From assembly GCF_016461825.1 (NCBI RefSeq), contig NZ_JAEMNU010000122.1:1-34824 (forward strand): a stretch of DNA of 34,824 nt, read 5' to 3'. The position numbers and the translations under genes are program-made. The notes under the pieces were generated by a model. That model made no database searches. It was not told where the DNA came from and was given only the letters and a program-made list of their open reading frames with translations. This document shows positions 1-8,213 of this stretch, in pieces (positions within the stretch are counted from its first letter, which is position 1; each line of letters opens with the position of its first letter). This stretch comes from Rugamonas violacea. GTDB lineage: Bacteria > Pseudomonadota > Gammaproteobacteria > Burkholderiales > Burkholderiaceae_D.

Positions 1-101
1 CGTTCGCGACCAATTCATGGAAATAAGTTGGCGAAATCCAGCTAGACGCGGCAGAGCAGCCCTCATCTAGCTTCAAGTCCGACAGACTGCTAGCAAGATG
101 C

Positions 102-143
102 AAAACAGAAAAGCCAACCTTCACCGGTTGGCTTTTCTGTTTT
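102..143. terminator. Long perfect hairpin, probable bidirectional terminator
   Basis: Two perfectly complementary 18-base arms (102-119 and 126-143) enclose the 6-base loop ttcacc. One arm ends in TTTT on the + strand and, because the stem ends in AAAA/TTTT, the same holds on the - strand, so it could stop transcription from either side. It lies 36 bases beyond the stop of the BrnA-type gene, which reads towards it. The first 100 bases of the window show no gene I can identify. Confidence 0.75.
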
Positions 144-144
144 C

Positions 145-162
145 TGGTCCACTTCTGGACCA
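145..162. terminator. Second short hairpin after brnA
   Basis: The perfect 7-base inverted repeat tggtcca / tggacca has a 4-base loop (cttc). It sits between the brnA stop and the longer hairpin at 102-143. It has no T run of its own, so it may only be part of a composite terminator or a transcript-stabilising 3' structure. Confidence 0.4.
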
Positions 163-178
163 CCCCAACTGTCGTATG

Positions 179-472
179 TCAACGGGAGCTGAGCCACTCC
201 CTCAGCGCATCGTTCATGCGCGTCTGCCAACCATCGCCGGTGGCCTTGAACGCCGCCAACACGTCGGCGTCAAACCGAATAGTTGTGCTGACCTTGGTCC
301 CACTACCCGCCGGCCGGCCGCGCCGTCTTCCCACCTCCGCTTGCGCCTCAACGCGCGATACGATTTTTTCACCAATCCGCCAGACACCATTCTCAAAAAA
401 TTCGTCTGTCAGCTCAGGCGCATCGTCCGGGTCAACCCAAGTCTCGGGCGAATTTTGCGATTTCACGTTCAT
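179..472 (-). CDS. brnA: BrnA-family antitoxin
   Basis: This 97-residue protein resembles the BrnA antitoxin family (ribbon-helix-helix DNA-binding antitoxins that neutralise the RNase toxin BrnT and repress their own operon). The family-like signs are an acidic N-terminal half (roughly residues 10-30, DDAPELTDEFFENG) and a C-terminal segment starting near residue 62 (KVSTTIRFDADVLAAFKATG) that reads as the beta-strand plus helices, ending in MNDALREWL. A basic stretch (GRRRGRPAGSG) lies before it. The start overlaps the stop of an upstream 14-codon reading frame by ATGA, the usual coupling of brnT to brnA. A full toxin gene is missing upstream, so this is probably an orphan antitoxin. The family call is by motif recognition, not by search. 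Confidence 0.8.
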   Translation of the reverse strand: MNVKSQNSPETWVDPDDAPELTDEFFENGVWRIGEKIVSRVEAQAEVGRRRGRPAGSGTKVSTTIRFDADVLAAFKATGDGWQTRMNDALREWLSSR

Positions 473-513
473 TGGCTTTCCTCATACTTTGAAGAATCAA
501 AGGTGAGCCTCAT
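469..513 (-). pseudogene. Residual brnT toxin stub (14 codons)
   Basis: Directly upstream of brnA, and overlapping its start as ATGA, is a short frame encoding MRLTFDSSKYEESQ. BrnT toxins normally begin with a similar strand (M+ITFDP-K) and are about 90 residues long. Here the start-like residues run straight into a charged tail and a stop. The simplest reading is an internal in-frame deletion that kept the translation start and the coupled stop, so brnA is still translated while the toxin is gone. Chance resemblance cannot be excluded with so few residues. Confidence 0.5.
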
Positions 514-629
514 GGAATTAGTGTAGTAACAAATATTGAAAACCACCAGAATTATCTGTAGGAATGAATATTGCGCCATCGAATCAGTCGTATTTATTGA
601 CCGCATGGCGCCGGCGCAAAGACACACAG

Positions 630-790
630 CAGCGGCAGGAGCCCAAGGGCAGATACCGGGTAACGAACTGGCCGGCATACAACGGGGGACTGATTGCGAG
701 GGGCGATGTGACGATCTGGATGGAGCAGGACCAGCGGCGGCCGGCCACCGATGCCGCGCCCGCCAAACGTGGCAAGGCACGTCATCCCGG
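630..790 (+). pseudogene. IS5-family (IS903-like) transposase N-terminal remnant
   Basis: In the frame starting at ATG 564, the stretch RYRVTNWPAYNGGLIARGD (from 651) followed by VTIWMEQ (to 728) closely resembles the N-terminus of IS5/IS903-group transposases (K-Y-R-V-T-N-W-x-x-Y-N-x-x-L-x-x-R-G-x-x-T-x-W). After this the match fades and the frame stops at 827, far short of the roughly 300 residues of an intact transposase. No terminal inverted repeats or target duplication were found. It fills the gap between the toxin stub and the T6SS immunity gene and may mark the event that rearranged this locus. Confidence 0.6.
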
Positions 791-801
791 AGCGGCTTCC
801 C

Positions 802-1236
802 CTATCGCGCTTGCTTCACGGCGTTGAGAAAGAACCCTTTCCAGAACAGCACGACCTGGCGCTTGTCCCGTATGTAGAGAAAATCAATGCCAACCGGATC
901 GTCGCACTCGATCTGAATTTCCGTTACAGTGTCCGGCAACGGAAGGTGCTTGGGTTCGAAGTTGTACTCCTTTATGAAATGCGCGTACATCCTGTGCCGC
1001 TCCGTCTTGAGCTTGGGATTGACACACACCGCGCTGTCGAACTGGATATGCTTCGACTCAATGAGCAGATCTTTGCCAATGAGCTTGCTCACCTCGTCAT
1101 CCGACAGCGATGTCGTCTGCTGGCTGTCCAACACTTTGCTTATCTTCCATTTCCCTTCCAAACTCCCTACCGCCGATGCGGCACCGACATTCAGGGAAAC
1201 CAGCAGGACGCAGCCACCAAGAAATGCCGATCTCAT
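802..1236 (-). CDS. Putative periplasmic immunity protein
   Basis: This 144-residue protein starts with a clear Sec signal peptide (MRSAFLGGCVLLVSLNVGAA, likely cleaved after ASA near residue 22). The mature part is small and beta-rich looking, with the early sequence GSLEGKWKISKV reminiscent of lipocalin-like secreted proteins, and two cysteines (near residues 71 and 110) that could form a disulfide. I do not recognise a named family. The start overlaps the stop of the lysozyme-like gene upstream by ATGA, so the two are translationally coupled. A periplasmic partner encoded with a peptidoglycan-cutting T6SS effector is the usual arrangement for an immunity protein; that function is inferred from context only. 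Confidence 0.6.
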   Translation of the reverse strand: MRSAFLGGCVLLVSLNVGAASAVGSLEGKWKISKVLDSQQTTSLSDDEVSKLIGKDLLIESKHIQFDSAVCVNPKLKTERHRMYAHFIKEYNFEPKHLPLPDTVTEIQIECDDPVGIDFLYIRDKRQVVLFWKGFFLNAVKQAR

Positions 1237-1754
1237 CGCGCACCTTCGGGCGTGTGACGGAAAGGCGCACTCTCTTCGCGCCGCCGCTCGATCAATCCTG
1301 GGGCGACAACGCGCCGCCCCCTTACCGTCGTACTAATGTTCGTCGATATGTTGTCCGCAGCCGCTTGCATAGCGCCCCTGTTTATAAGCCCGTAGGTATG
1401 CCTCGCTCCATACGCGCCCGTATTGTAGGTATAACTCACCAGTGCATCGAATTGTGCCTGCGTCAGAGCCTGGTTAGTAATGTTCCGACGGACCGCTCGC
1501 TCGGCCTCATCGACCGCTGCCGCGTGTGAAGCTTCGACCTGTGCCGCAGTAAGAGGCCTACGCAGCTCCTCAGCAGTACACGGTCCACGATGCACGAGTA
1601 TCCCGATCCCGTAGGTGCAATTCCCGCGGTTTCCCCCCATGTCGTTGTAATAGCCCCGGACCTGTTCCCGATTGCGCAGACGCGCCCTCGCTTCAGGACT
1701 CATCGAAAAATTCGCGTTAGGGTTGCCTGTTGCGGCATGCGCAGCGGTTGCCAT
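1233..1754 (-). CDS. T4-lysozyme-like (GH24) T6SS effector
   Basis: This 173-residue protein looks like a phage-type lysozyme that cleaves the glycan strands of peptidoglycan. The N-terminal part carries the expected catalytic order: Glu30 (NREQVRGYYND), Asp38 and Thr47 in the CTYGIG segment, at spacings close to those of T4 lysozyme Glu11/Asp20/Thr26. Later helices (QFDALVSYTYNTGAYG) match the conserved core of the family. There is no signal peptide, holin or other phage gene nearby. The start is well supported by GGGAGGAG four bases upstream. Position between an immunity-like gene and a divergent hcp suggests export by a type VI system, possibly in the Hcp lumen given its small size. Cys46 and Cys58 may form a disulfide in the target periplasm. 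An endolysin relic is the alternative. Confidence 0.75.
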   Translation of the reverse strand: MATAAHAATGNPNANFSMSPEARARLRNREQVRGYYNDMGGNRGNCTYGIGILVHRGPCTAEELRRPLTAAQVEASHAAAVDEAERAVRRNITNQALTQAQFDALVSYTYNTGAYGARHTYGLINRGAMQAAADNISTNISTTVRGRRVVAPGLIERRREESAPFRHTPEGAR

Positions 1755-1996
1755 AAAACTCCTCCCAGATCGAGCGTGTCGGCGACACGGCTGTTCTAGA
1801 ATTTACTGGTTGCGATATCGCGCCTCATGACTTGTCGCAAATTTGGCGCGGGCATGTTTTCCCATCACATTTGTTCGTGGCAACGTCGGCCTGACTTGAT
1901 TTACTGCAATTTTCTCCTATCGCTCCAGACCAATAATTGTCGGGGCTGGCCTAGTGCCCGAAAAGCGACCTACTTCGTTGTTTTATTGGAGAAAAT

Positions 1997-2488
1997 ATGG
2001 CTATCGACGTTTATCTTCAAATCGACGGGATCAAAGGGGAATCGGCAGACGACAAGCACAGGGGCTGGATCGAATGCCGGTCAGTGAGTTGGGAGGTCGT
2101 GCAGCCGAGGTCCGCAACGGCATCCACCGGTGGCGGCCACACGAACGGACGTTGCGAGCACGGCGATATCGTGTTTTCGAAAATTTCCGACCTCGCGACT
2201 CCGGTACTCCTCCAATCGTGCTCGTCGGGAAAGACCATTCCAAGAGCCAAATTCGAGTTCCTGCGTGCGGACGGTCAAGGCCAACGCATCACGTATTTCG
2301 AAATCGAACTAGAAAACATCCTGATCGGCGATGTCATCCCCGCTCTCCGCGAAGGAAGCATCTTATCCGAACACGTCGGCCTGAAATACGCCAAGGTCAG
2401 ATGGAAATACACTCAGCAAAAAATTGCGGGCGGCGCAAGCGGTAGCACAGTCGGCAGCTGGAATCTTTCAACAAATCGAATTTCGTGA
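1997..2488 (+). CDS. hcp: Type VI secretion system tube protein Hcp
   Basis: This 163-residue protein matches the Hcp family, whose hexameric rings stack into the inner tube of the type VI injection machine and can carry small effectors. The N-terminus MAIDVYLQIDGIKGES and the following GWIECRSVSW are characteristic, as is the C-terminal tail with GSWNLSTNRIS (family form GWDLKTNK). Length agrees with the usual 160-172 residues. The start has TTGGAG a few bases upstream. It is divergent from the lysozyme-like effector, with about 240 bases between the starts in which I see no clear promoter. No other T6SS genes (TssB/C, VgrG, ClpV) are in the window, so this is an orphan hcp/effector island that depends on a machine encoded elsewhere. 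Confidence 0.93.
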   Translation: MAIDVYLQIDGIKGESADDKHRGWIECRSVSWEVVQPRSATASTGGGHTNGRCEHGDIVFSKISDLATPVLLQSCSSGKTIPRAKFEFLRADGQGQRITYFEIELENILIGDVIPALREGSILSEHVGLKYAKVRWKYTQQKIAGGASGSTVGSWNLSTNRIS

Positions 2489-2629
2489 GGTTTTGCTTAC
2501 CCGCAGCCAGCACGAAGTCGTAACGCATTGGTGTTCGCTCAAGGTCAAATTGATCGGGACCAAAGCAACAATAATATGCCGATGGACTCCCGTGCATGTT
2601 GCCGCCGCGTTGAATGTGAAAAACCTAAA

Positions 2630-4093
2630 ATGAACGCGACTAAAAGTTCCCTGCTGATGTCATTCGCGGAAAAGTACACCGTGCTGCTGATCGGCATGGT
2701 CGGCAGCATGATCGTGGCGCGACTGCTGACGCCGGGCCAGATCGGCATCTTCTCGATCGGCGCCGTCGTCGTCGGCATCACCCAGCTGGTGCGCGATTTC
2801 GGCATCGGCCAATACCTGATCCAGGAGCGGGACCTGAACGCCGAGCGCATCCGCGCCGCCTACACCTTGACGATGTTGATCGCCTGGAGCATGGCCGCGC
2901 TGCTGGCGCTGCTCAGCTACCCCATCGCAGATTTCTACCATGCGGCCGGTGTCGGCCAAGTCCTGCGCATACTGGCGCTGAACATCCTCCTGATCCCGTT
3001 CGGTTCCATCACACTGCCGGTACTGCGCCGGCAAATGCGCTTCGGCGCGCTCTACTGCATCAACGTGGCAAATGCGCTGGCCAACCTGATCGTCTGCCTC
3101 GTGCTGGTCAAACTGGGCTTGGGCTACCTGAGCCTGGCGTGGGCGGCGGTTGCCGGCAGCGTGGCGACGGTGCTGGCGAGCCTGCTATTCCGCCCCGCCG
3201 ACATGCCATGGCTGCCCGGCTTCAAAGGCATGCGCAAGCTGCTGGCGTTCGGCGCCTACGCGACGAGCTCGAACGTGCTCGACGAGTGCGGTGTCGCCGC
3301 GCCGGACATGGTCATCGGCAAGATCATCGACGTCGAGGCGGTGGGGCTGTTCGGCAAGGCACAGGCCACGCTGAATATTTTCAACATGCTGATCACGAAA
3401 GCGGTGACGCCGGTGATCCTGCCGCTGTTTGCCGCCACGGTCCGTGACGGCCACGACATGAAGCAGCTGTACCTGCGCACCATCGCCTATATGGCCGGGC
3501 TGTCCTGGCCGTTCTTTGCCGTGCTGGCCGTGCTGGCCACGCCGCTGATACGCCTGCTGTACGGCAACCAGTGGGATGCCAGCGCGCCGCTGGTGCGCAT
3601 CATGTGCATTTCGAGCGCCGTGTTCTGCCTGTTCGGCATGGCGCGCGACCTGTTTGTGGCGATGGGACAGGTGCGGCTGCGCGCGCAACTGGAGGCCATC
3701 AGCGTGCCGGTACGCATCGTCGGCATCGTCGTGGCGGCGCCTTTCGGACTGGAGGCGGTGGCCTGGAGCATCGTTGCGACGACAATGTTCCGTTCGGCAC
3801 TGCTCTATCGCAGCCTGGCGGCACTGACCGGCATGCGCGTGGCGCAACTGGGCCACAGCGTCGCGCGATCCGCCGCCGTGACGCTGCTGACGCTCGCCGG
3901 CCCGGCGCTGGTGATGCTGTTGCCGGGGTTCGATGAGGCGAGGCCGGTGGTCCTGCTCGGGCTTGCCGGGCTGGCCGCGCTGGCCAGCTGGGTGGCGGGA
4001 ATTCTATTGCTAAACCATGAGATCAAGCCGGAGCTGATAACGCTGTCGCGCCAGCTGCTGCGCCGCTTGCTTCCGAAACCGGTACGGCGCTAG
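2630..4093 (+). CDS. Polysaccharide flippase (MOP superfamily, Wzx-like)
   Basis: This 487-residue integral membrane protein is made almost entirely of hydrophobic segments, about 12-14 by eye, with the N-terminal signature of lipid-linked oligosaccharide flippases (EKYTVLLIGMVGSMIVARLLTPGQIGIFSIG, then VRDFGIGQYLIQE). These proteins move undecaprenyl-linked repeat units across the inner membrane for exopolysaccharide or O-antigen assembly. The frame is open further upstream to 2528, but that extension has a non-hydrophobic, cysteine-rich sequence unlike the family, so I chose the ATG at 2630; its ribosome-binding site is weak. The stop is followed 8 bases later by a glycosyltransferase start, so the two form an operon. 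No Wzy polymerase or further transferases are present. Confidence 0.88.
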   Translation: MNATKSSLLMSFAEKYTVLLIGMVGSMIVARLLTPGQIGIFSIGAVVVGITQLVRDFGIGQYLIQERDLNAERIRAAYTLTMLIAWSMAALLALLSYPIADFYHAAGVGQVLRILALNILLIPFGSITLPVLRRQMRFGALYCINVANALANLIVCLVLVKLGLGYLSLAWAAVAGSVATVLASLLFRPADMPWLPGFKGMRKLLAFGAYATSSNVLDECGVAAPDMVIGKIIDVEAVGLFGKAQATLNIFNMLITKAVTPVILPLFAATVRDGHDMKQLYLRTIAYMAGLSWPFFAVLAVLATPLIRLLYGNQWDASAPLVRIMCISSAVFCLFGMARDLFVAMGQVRLRAQLEAISVPVRIVGIVVAAPFGLEAVAWSIVATTMFRSALLYRSLAALTGMRVAQLGHSVARSAAVTLLTLAGPALVMLLPGFDEARPVVLLGLAGLAALASWVAGILLLNHEIKPELITLSRQLLRRLLPKPVRR

Positions 4094-4101
4094 GAGCGGA
4101 T

Positions 4102-5037
4102 ATGCCACTACATTCAGTCATCATGCCGGTCTACAACGGCCAGGCCTACCTGGCGGCGGCGATCGACAGCATCCTGCGGCAGACCTGCGGCGACCTCGAA
4201 CTGATCATCGTCGACGATTGCGCGACCGATGGTTCGGCTGGGATTGCGGCCGGCTATGCCGCCCGGGATTGCCGCGTGCGCGTCGTTTCAACCGCCATCA
4301 ATTCCGGCGCGCCCGCGCTGCCGAAGAATGTCGGCCTGTCGCTGGCACGGGGCCGGTACATCTCCTTCTGCGACCAGGATGACCTGCTGCTGCCGGACAA
4401 GCTGGAACATGCCGCGCGCGTGTTCCAGCAGCATCCCGACCTGGACATCCTCTTTGCCGACTACGAACCGTTCGGCGACGCGCTGCAGGGGCAGCGGCAG
4501 CCGGGCTATCTGGCGCACAAGGAGTTCACCTCGAAGGCGCAGGCCTACCTGGTGCCGCTGGACGACGGGCTGTACCGGTGCCAGAATTTCTGGGGTTGCA
4601 TGGCGGGCCTGCACACCGGCATGAGCACGCAGACGATCGTGTGCCGGCGCGAGGTCATCGTCGGCCAGCGCTTCGACATCCGCTACCGCATCCTGGACGA
4701 CATCTCGCTGTGGTACCGCTTCGCCGAGACGGCGCGGATTGGCTTCCTGGACCGCACGGTGGCGCTGTACCGCCACCACGACAAGGCGCTAACGAGCAAC
4801 GACGACTTGCTCGCGCGGGAAACGCTGGCCTTCCACCGGGAAAATTACTTTCGCCAATCCCACCTGTTCAATGCCGCCGAGAACCGCCGTTACCGCAGCA
4901 TGCTCGCCCGATTCCTGATCCGCGTCGCCTCGCGCCCCAACATCAGCAAGCTGGAACAGCGCGCCAATCTGGCGCAGTCGCTGATTTTCGATTTCCGCCT
5001 GCGGACGCTGCGCTGGCTGCTGCAAACATTCGCTTGA
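4102..5037 (+). CDS. Family 2 glycosyltransferase
   Basis: This 311-residue GT-A fold enzyme transfers a sugar from a nucleotide-sugar donor, presumably while building the oligosaccharide handled by the adjacent flippase. Visible motifs are the N-terminal strand SVIMPVYNG, the nucleotide-binding VDDC (Asp38-Asp39), and DQDD at 91-94 as the metal-binding DXD, followed by a later LDDISLWYR that fits the catalytic-base region. No membrane segment is evident, although the C-terminus is basic and aromatic (RLRTLRWLLQTFA). AGGAG overlaps the flippase stop, giving tight coupling. Donor and acceptor cannot be told from sequence. The gene converges on the DUF885 gene with only 24 bases between them and no obvious terminator. 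Confidence 0.9.
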   Translation: MPLHSVIMPVYNGQAYLAAAIDSILRQTCGDLELIIVDDCATDGSAGIAAGYAARDCRVRVVSTAINSGAPALPKNVGLSLARGRYISFCDQDDLLLPDKLEHAARVFQQHPDLDILFADYEPFGDALQGQRQPGYLAHKEFTSKAQAYLVPLDDGLYRCQNFWGCMAGLHTGMSTQTIVCRREVIVGQRFDIRYRILDDISLWYRFAETARIGFLDRTVALYRHHDKALTSNDDLLARETLAFHRENYFRQSHLFNAAENRRYRSMLARFLIRVASRPNISKLEQRANLAQSLIFDFRLRTLRWLLQTFA

Positions 5038-5061
5038 AACCGCAGCCGGTCCGTCCCGTAC

Positions 5062-6429
5062 TCATGGGGGCGCGCCCTGCGTTATCGTCTCGAGCAAGGC
5101 CAACGGCATCGCGCCGTGGCGCAAGATGCGCTCGTGAAACGCCCGCAGATCGAATTTTTCTCCCTCGCGCGCCTTGGCAAGATCACGCAAGCGTCGAATT
5201 TCATACTGCCCCAATTTGTAGGTGATGGCCTGCACCGGCCAATTGCGCACACGCATGGTTTCACGTTCGGCGAGCTGCGGCAGCATGGGCAAGCGCGCAT
5301 GCCAGTAGTCGAGCGCCTGCTGCGGGCTCCAGCCCTCCTGGTTGATGCCCACGTCGAGAATGACGCGGATCGAGCGCACCAGGTCCCATTCGACCGCGCC
5401 AAGTTCGTCGGAGGCTTGTTGATACAGTCCTAGCCGGCCGCCATACTCTTCCACATAGGCGCCCCAGCCCTCCGCATAGGCGGAATAAAAGACCTCGGGC
5501 AATACCGCAGGGCAAACCGAATGCTCGGCCGCATAGCGAAATTGATAATGATGGCCCGGCATGCTTTCGTGCAGCAATAAATAGTCGACGTTGCGCCTGT
5601 CCAAACTGGGTTTCGTCTGATTGAAATAGAAGGTTTTTTCATCCGGCTCGTAATACGCGTCCGCCGGAAAATCAGCGCCGCGCGCGACGCCCTTGATCAC
5701 GGGCGGCGCGATGCCCTTCGCCGGAAATAGCTGGTCGAGCCGGGCGAACACGATAGCCTGCCTTGTCTTGTAGTCGGCCTCGGGCGTCTGTCCGGCGGGG
5801 TAATAGAATTCCGCTCCGGCCAGATGGGCGGCGAACTGTTGGTCGCGTCCCGCATAACCCATTTTGGCTTGCAGTTGGCGGTAGCGGCGCAAGGCGGACT
5901 CCAGTTGCGCCTCGCCAAGCGACTTCAAGGATTCGGGTGTCGTCGCCATGGTCAGCCAGCGCATGCGCAAGTAGGCATACCATTGGCTGCCGAGAGATGT
6001 CGCGTACAAGCCCTGGTTGCTGAGCACGGCCTTGTCGCCCAAGGCCTTGTATTGCTCGATCAGGTCGAGTTTTTTCTGGTTCAGCACCACCTCGAAATCA
6101 ATCAACTTCAAATCGCGCTGCTGGCATGAAGTCGCCGCTTGCGCGTCGACAGCCCGCAGTTGGCGCGCATAGGCATCAAATACTTTCCGCTGCGCCGCAA
6201 TGTCGGTTCCATGCACCAGGCTTTCAATTTCTGCTTTGTACGACAGATTCAGTTCGCCCATTGCCAAGCCACGATAATCGGCGCTGAAACGGGCGATCAA
6301 TTCACCTGGCGTCGGCGACGGGGCAGCCTGGCTTGTCGCGCCCAGCACGCCCGCCTGCACGCTCAACATCAATAGGAGCGCAGGCAAACGGCGCGGGGCA
6401 AGCATGTTTCTGAGAGAATTTTTTTTCAT
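5062..6429 (-). CDS. DUF885-family secreted metallohydrolase
   Basis: This 455-residue protein belongs to the DUF885 family, whose members have a gluzincin-like zinc site. The zinc motif is HESMPGHH at residues 287-294, with a plausible third ligand in AEGWGAYVEEYG about 30 residues later. The start at 6429 gives a typical signal peptide (MKKNSLRN, then a hydrophobic stretch, cleaved near SQAAPS) and is preceded by AGAAAGAAG; the longer frame to 6513 would bury it. At about 430 mature residues it is shorter than many DUF885 proteins (550-600). It probably acts as a peptidase or amidase in the periplasm, but no substrate can be named. No operon partner is evident. Confidence 0.85.
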   Translation of the reverse strand: MKKNSLRNMLAPRRLPALLLMLSVQAGVLGATSQAAPSPTPGELIARFSADYRGLAMGELNLSYKAEIESLVHGTDIAAQRKVFDAYARQLRAVDAQAATSCQQRDLKLIDFEVVLNQKKLDLIEQYKALGDKAVLSNQGLYATSLGSQWYAYLRMRWLTMATTPESLKSLGEAQLESALRRYRQLQAKMGYAGRDQQFAAHLAGAEFYYPAGQTPEADYKTRQAIVFARLDQLFPAKGIAPPVIKGVARGADFPADAYYEPDEKTFYFNQTKPSLDRRNVDYLLLHESMPGHHYQFRYAAEHSVCPAVLPEVFYSAYAEGWGAYVEEYGGRLGLYQQASDELGAVEWDLVRSIRVILDVGINQEGWSPQQALDYWHARLPMLPQLAERETMRVRNWPVQAITYKLGQYEIRRLRDLAKAREGEKFDLRAFHERILRHGAMPLALLETITQGAPP

Positions 6430-6527
6430 TGCTTCTTTCTTGAAAATAGTAAGCGCAAGCCGCGTCCCGCCAGGGCATCGACGGCGATACTCGTCAGTGA
6501 CTCTCGAGCTCAACCATCGCGCTGCTC

Positions 6528-6545
6528 GACATGGTACTCCATGTC
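6528..6545. terminator. Hairpin downstream of the chemoreceptor gene
   Basis: The perfect 7-base inverted repeat gacatgg / ccatgtc has the loop tact. It lies in the 185-base gap between the MCP stop and the DUF885 start, both on the - strand. It has no T run, so it is at best a weak terminator or an RNA end structure. Confidence 0.3.
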
Positions 6546-6614
6546 AATTCCCACCGGAAACGACATGGTGCCGCCTTGGCGCCGTAGTCCACCGTTCCGT
6601 CCGCCCCGCCCCGC

Positions 6615-8213
6615 TCAACGCCGCGGCAGCGCCAGACGGTCGTCCTGCTGGCCGGCCAAGCGGAACACGCCCACCACCTGCGACAACTTGGCCGCCTGCT
6701 GCTGCATGCTCTCGGCCGCCGCCGCCGCCTCTTCGACCAGCGCGGCGTTTTGCTGGGTCACCGCGTCCATTTGGGTGATCGCCTCGTTGACCTGGGCGAT
6801 GCCGGTGCTCTGCTCGTGGCTGGCCACGCTGATCTCGCCCATGATGTCGGTGACGCGGCGCACGCTGGCCACCACCTCGTCCATGGTGCCGCCGGCGTCG
6901 GCGGCCAGCTTGTTGCCGGCGGCGACGGTCTCGACCGAGGCGCCGATCAGCGCCTTGATCTCCTGCGCGGCGGCGGCGCTGCGCTGGGCCAGGCTGCGCA
7001 CCTCGCTGGCGACCACGGCGAAACCGCGGCCCTGCTCGCCGGCGCGCGCCGCCTCGACCGCCGCGTTGAGCGCCAGAATATTGGTCTGGAAAGCGATGCC
7101 GTCGATCACACCGATGATGTCGACGATCTTCTTCGACGAGCCGTCGATCGAGGCCATCGTCTCGACCACCTGCGCCACCACCGCGCCGCCCTTGATGGCG
7201 ACGGCGCAGGCCGACGCCGCCAGTTGATTGGCCTGCTGGGCGTTCTCGGCGTTCTGCTTGACGGTGCTGGTCAGCTGCTCCATCGAGGCCGCCGTCTCTT
7301 CGAGCGAACTGGCCTGCTCCTCGGTGCGCGATGACAGGTCGATGTTGCCGGCCGCGATCTGGCTCGACGCGGTGGCGATCGTGTCGGTGCTGCTGCGCAC
7401 CTCGCCGACGATCTTGGCCAGCTCGTCGCGCATGGCGCGGATGCCGTGCAGCATGCTCGAACTGTCGTTGGCCTTGAGGTCGATGGCGACGCTCAGATCG
7501 CCCTCGGCGATGCGGCGCGTCACGTCCGAGGTGTAGCCGGGTTCGCCGCCGAGTTGCTTGAGCAGGCCGCGCGAAATCACCACGCCGATCGCCAGCAGCA
7601 CACCGGCCAGGCCCAGCGCGCCGAGGGAGAACTCGATGCCGCGCTCGAACATCGTGGCGTTGACCGTGTCGATGTACACGCCGGAGCCGATGATCCAGCC
7701 CCAGGGCGCGAAGCCCTTGACATACGAGACCTTCTCGACCGGCGTCGCGCTGCCCGGCTTGGGCCAGCTATAGGCCACCGTGCCGGCGCCGCGCTCCTTG
7801 ACGGTCTTGACGAACTCGACGAACAGGTATTTCCCCTGCGGGTCTTTTTTCCCCGACAGGTCCTGCTTGTCCAGCGCCGGCTGGATCGGATGCATGACCA
7901 TCACCGGCCCCATGTCGGTGATGAAAAAATATTCGGTGCCGGAATAGCGCAGGCCGCGGATCGCCTCCACCGCCCTTTTTTGCGCCTCGGCGCGGGGGAT
8001 CTGGCCGCTGCTGGCCTGCTGCTCGAAGTGGACCAACAGGCCGTGGGCCGTCTCCACCGCCTGCCGCACGCTGCTGCCGCGCTCGGCCAGGATCAATGCG
8101 CGCTCCGACCAAAGGAACAGGGCGGTCATCAGGACGATGCCGAGCAGCGCGCTGCCGATCAGGATGGAGAGTTTCTTGGCGATGCTCATCGACCGGGAAG
8201 TGGGGCTAGTCAT
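6615..8213 (-). CDS. Methyl-accepting chemotaxis protein with single Cache domain
   Basis: This 532-residue chemoreceptor signals ligand binding to CheA/CheW. The order is a transmembrane helix (about residues 15-35), a periplasmic single Cache domain (about 40-185, including [21 protein letters not shown] and a [11 protein letters not shown] segment that fits sCache_2), a second transmembrane helix (about 190-215), HAMP, then the long cytoplasmic coiled coil. The signalling tip is intact ([28 protein letters not shown] pattern), and Glu/Gln pairs fit methylation sites. The C-terminus lacks the NWETF-type pentapeptide that tethers CheR. The ligand is unknown; sCache_2 receptors often sense small organic acids. 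An alternative start lies 8 codons in (MSIAKK). It is a single gene, divergent from the metalloprotease. Confidence 0.93.
   Translation of the reverse strand: [532 protein letters not shown]

Noticed and set aside
1..69. Open frames running into the left edge of the window
   Set aside because: Two frames are open from the edge (stops at 45 and 69), but the 14-22 residues show no recognisable family and no support for either.
1800..1996. A sigma-54 promoter for hcp
   Set aside because: T6SS genes often use one, but no GG-N10-GC pair with the expected flanks was found in this gap.
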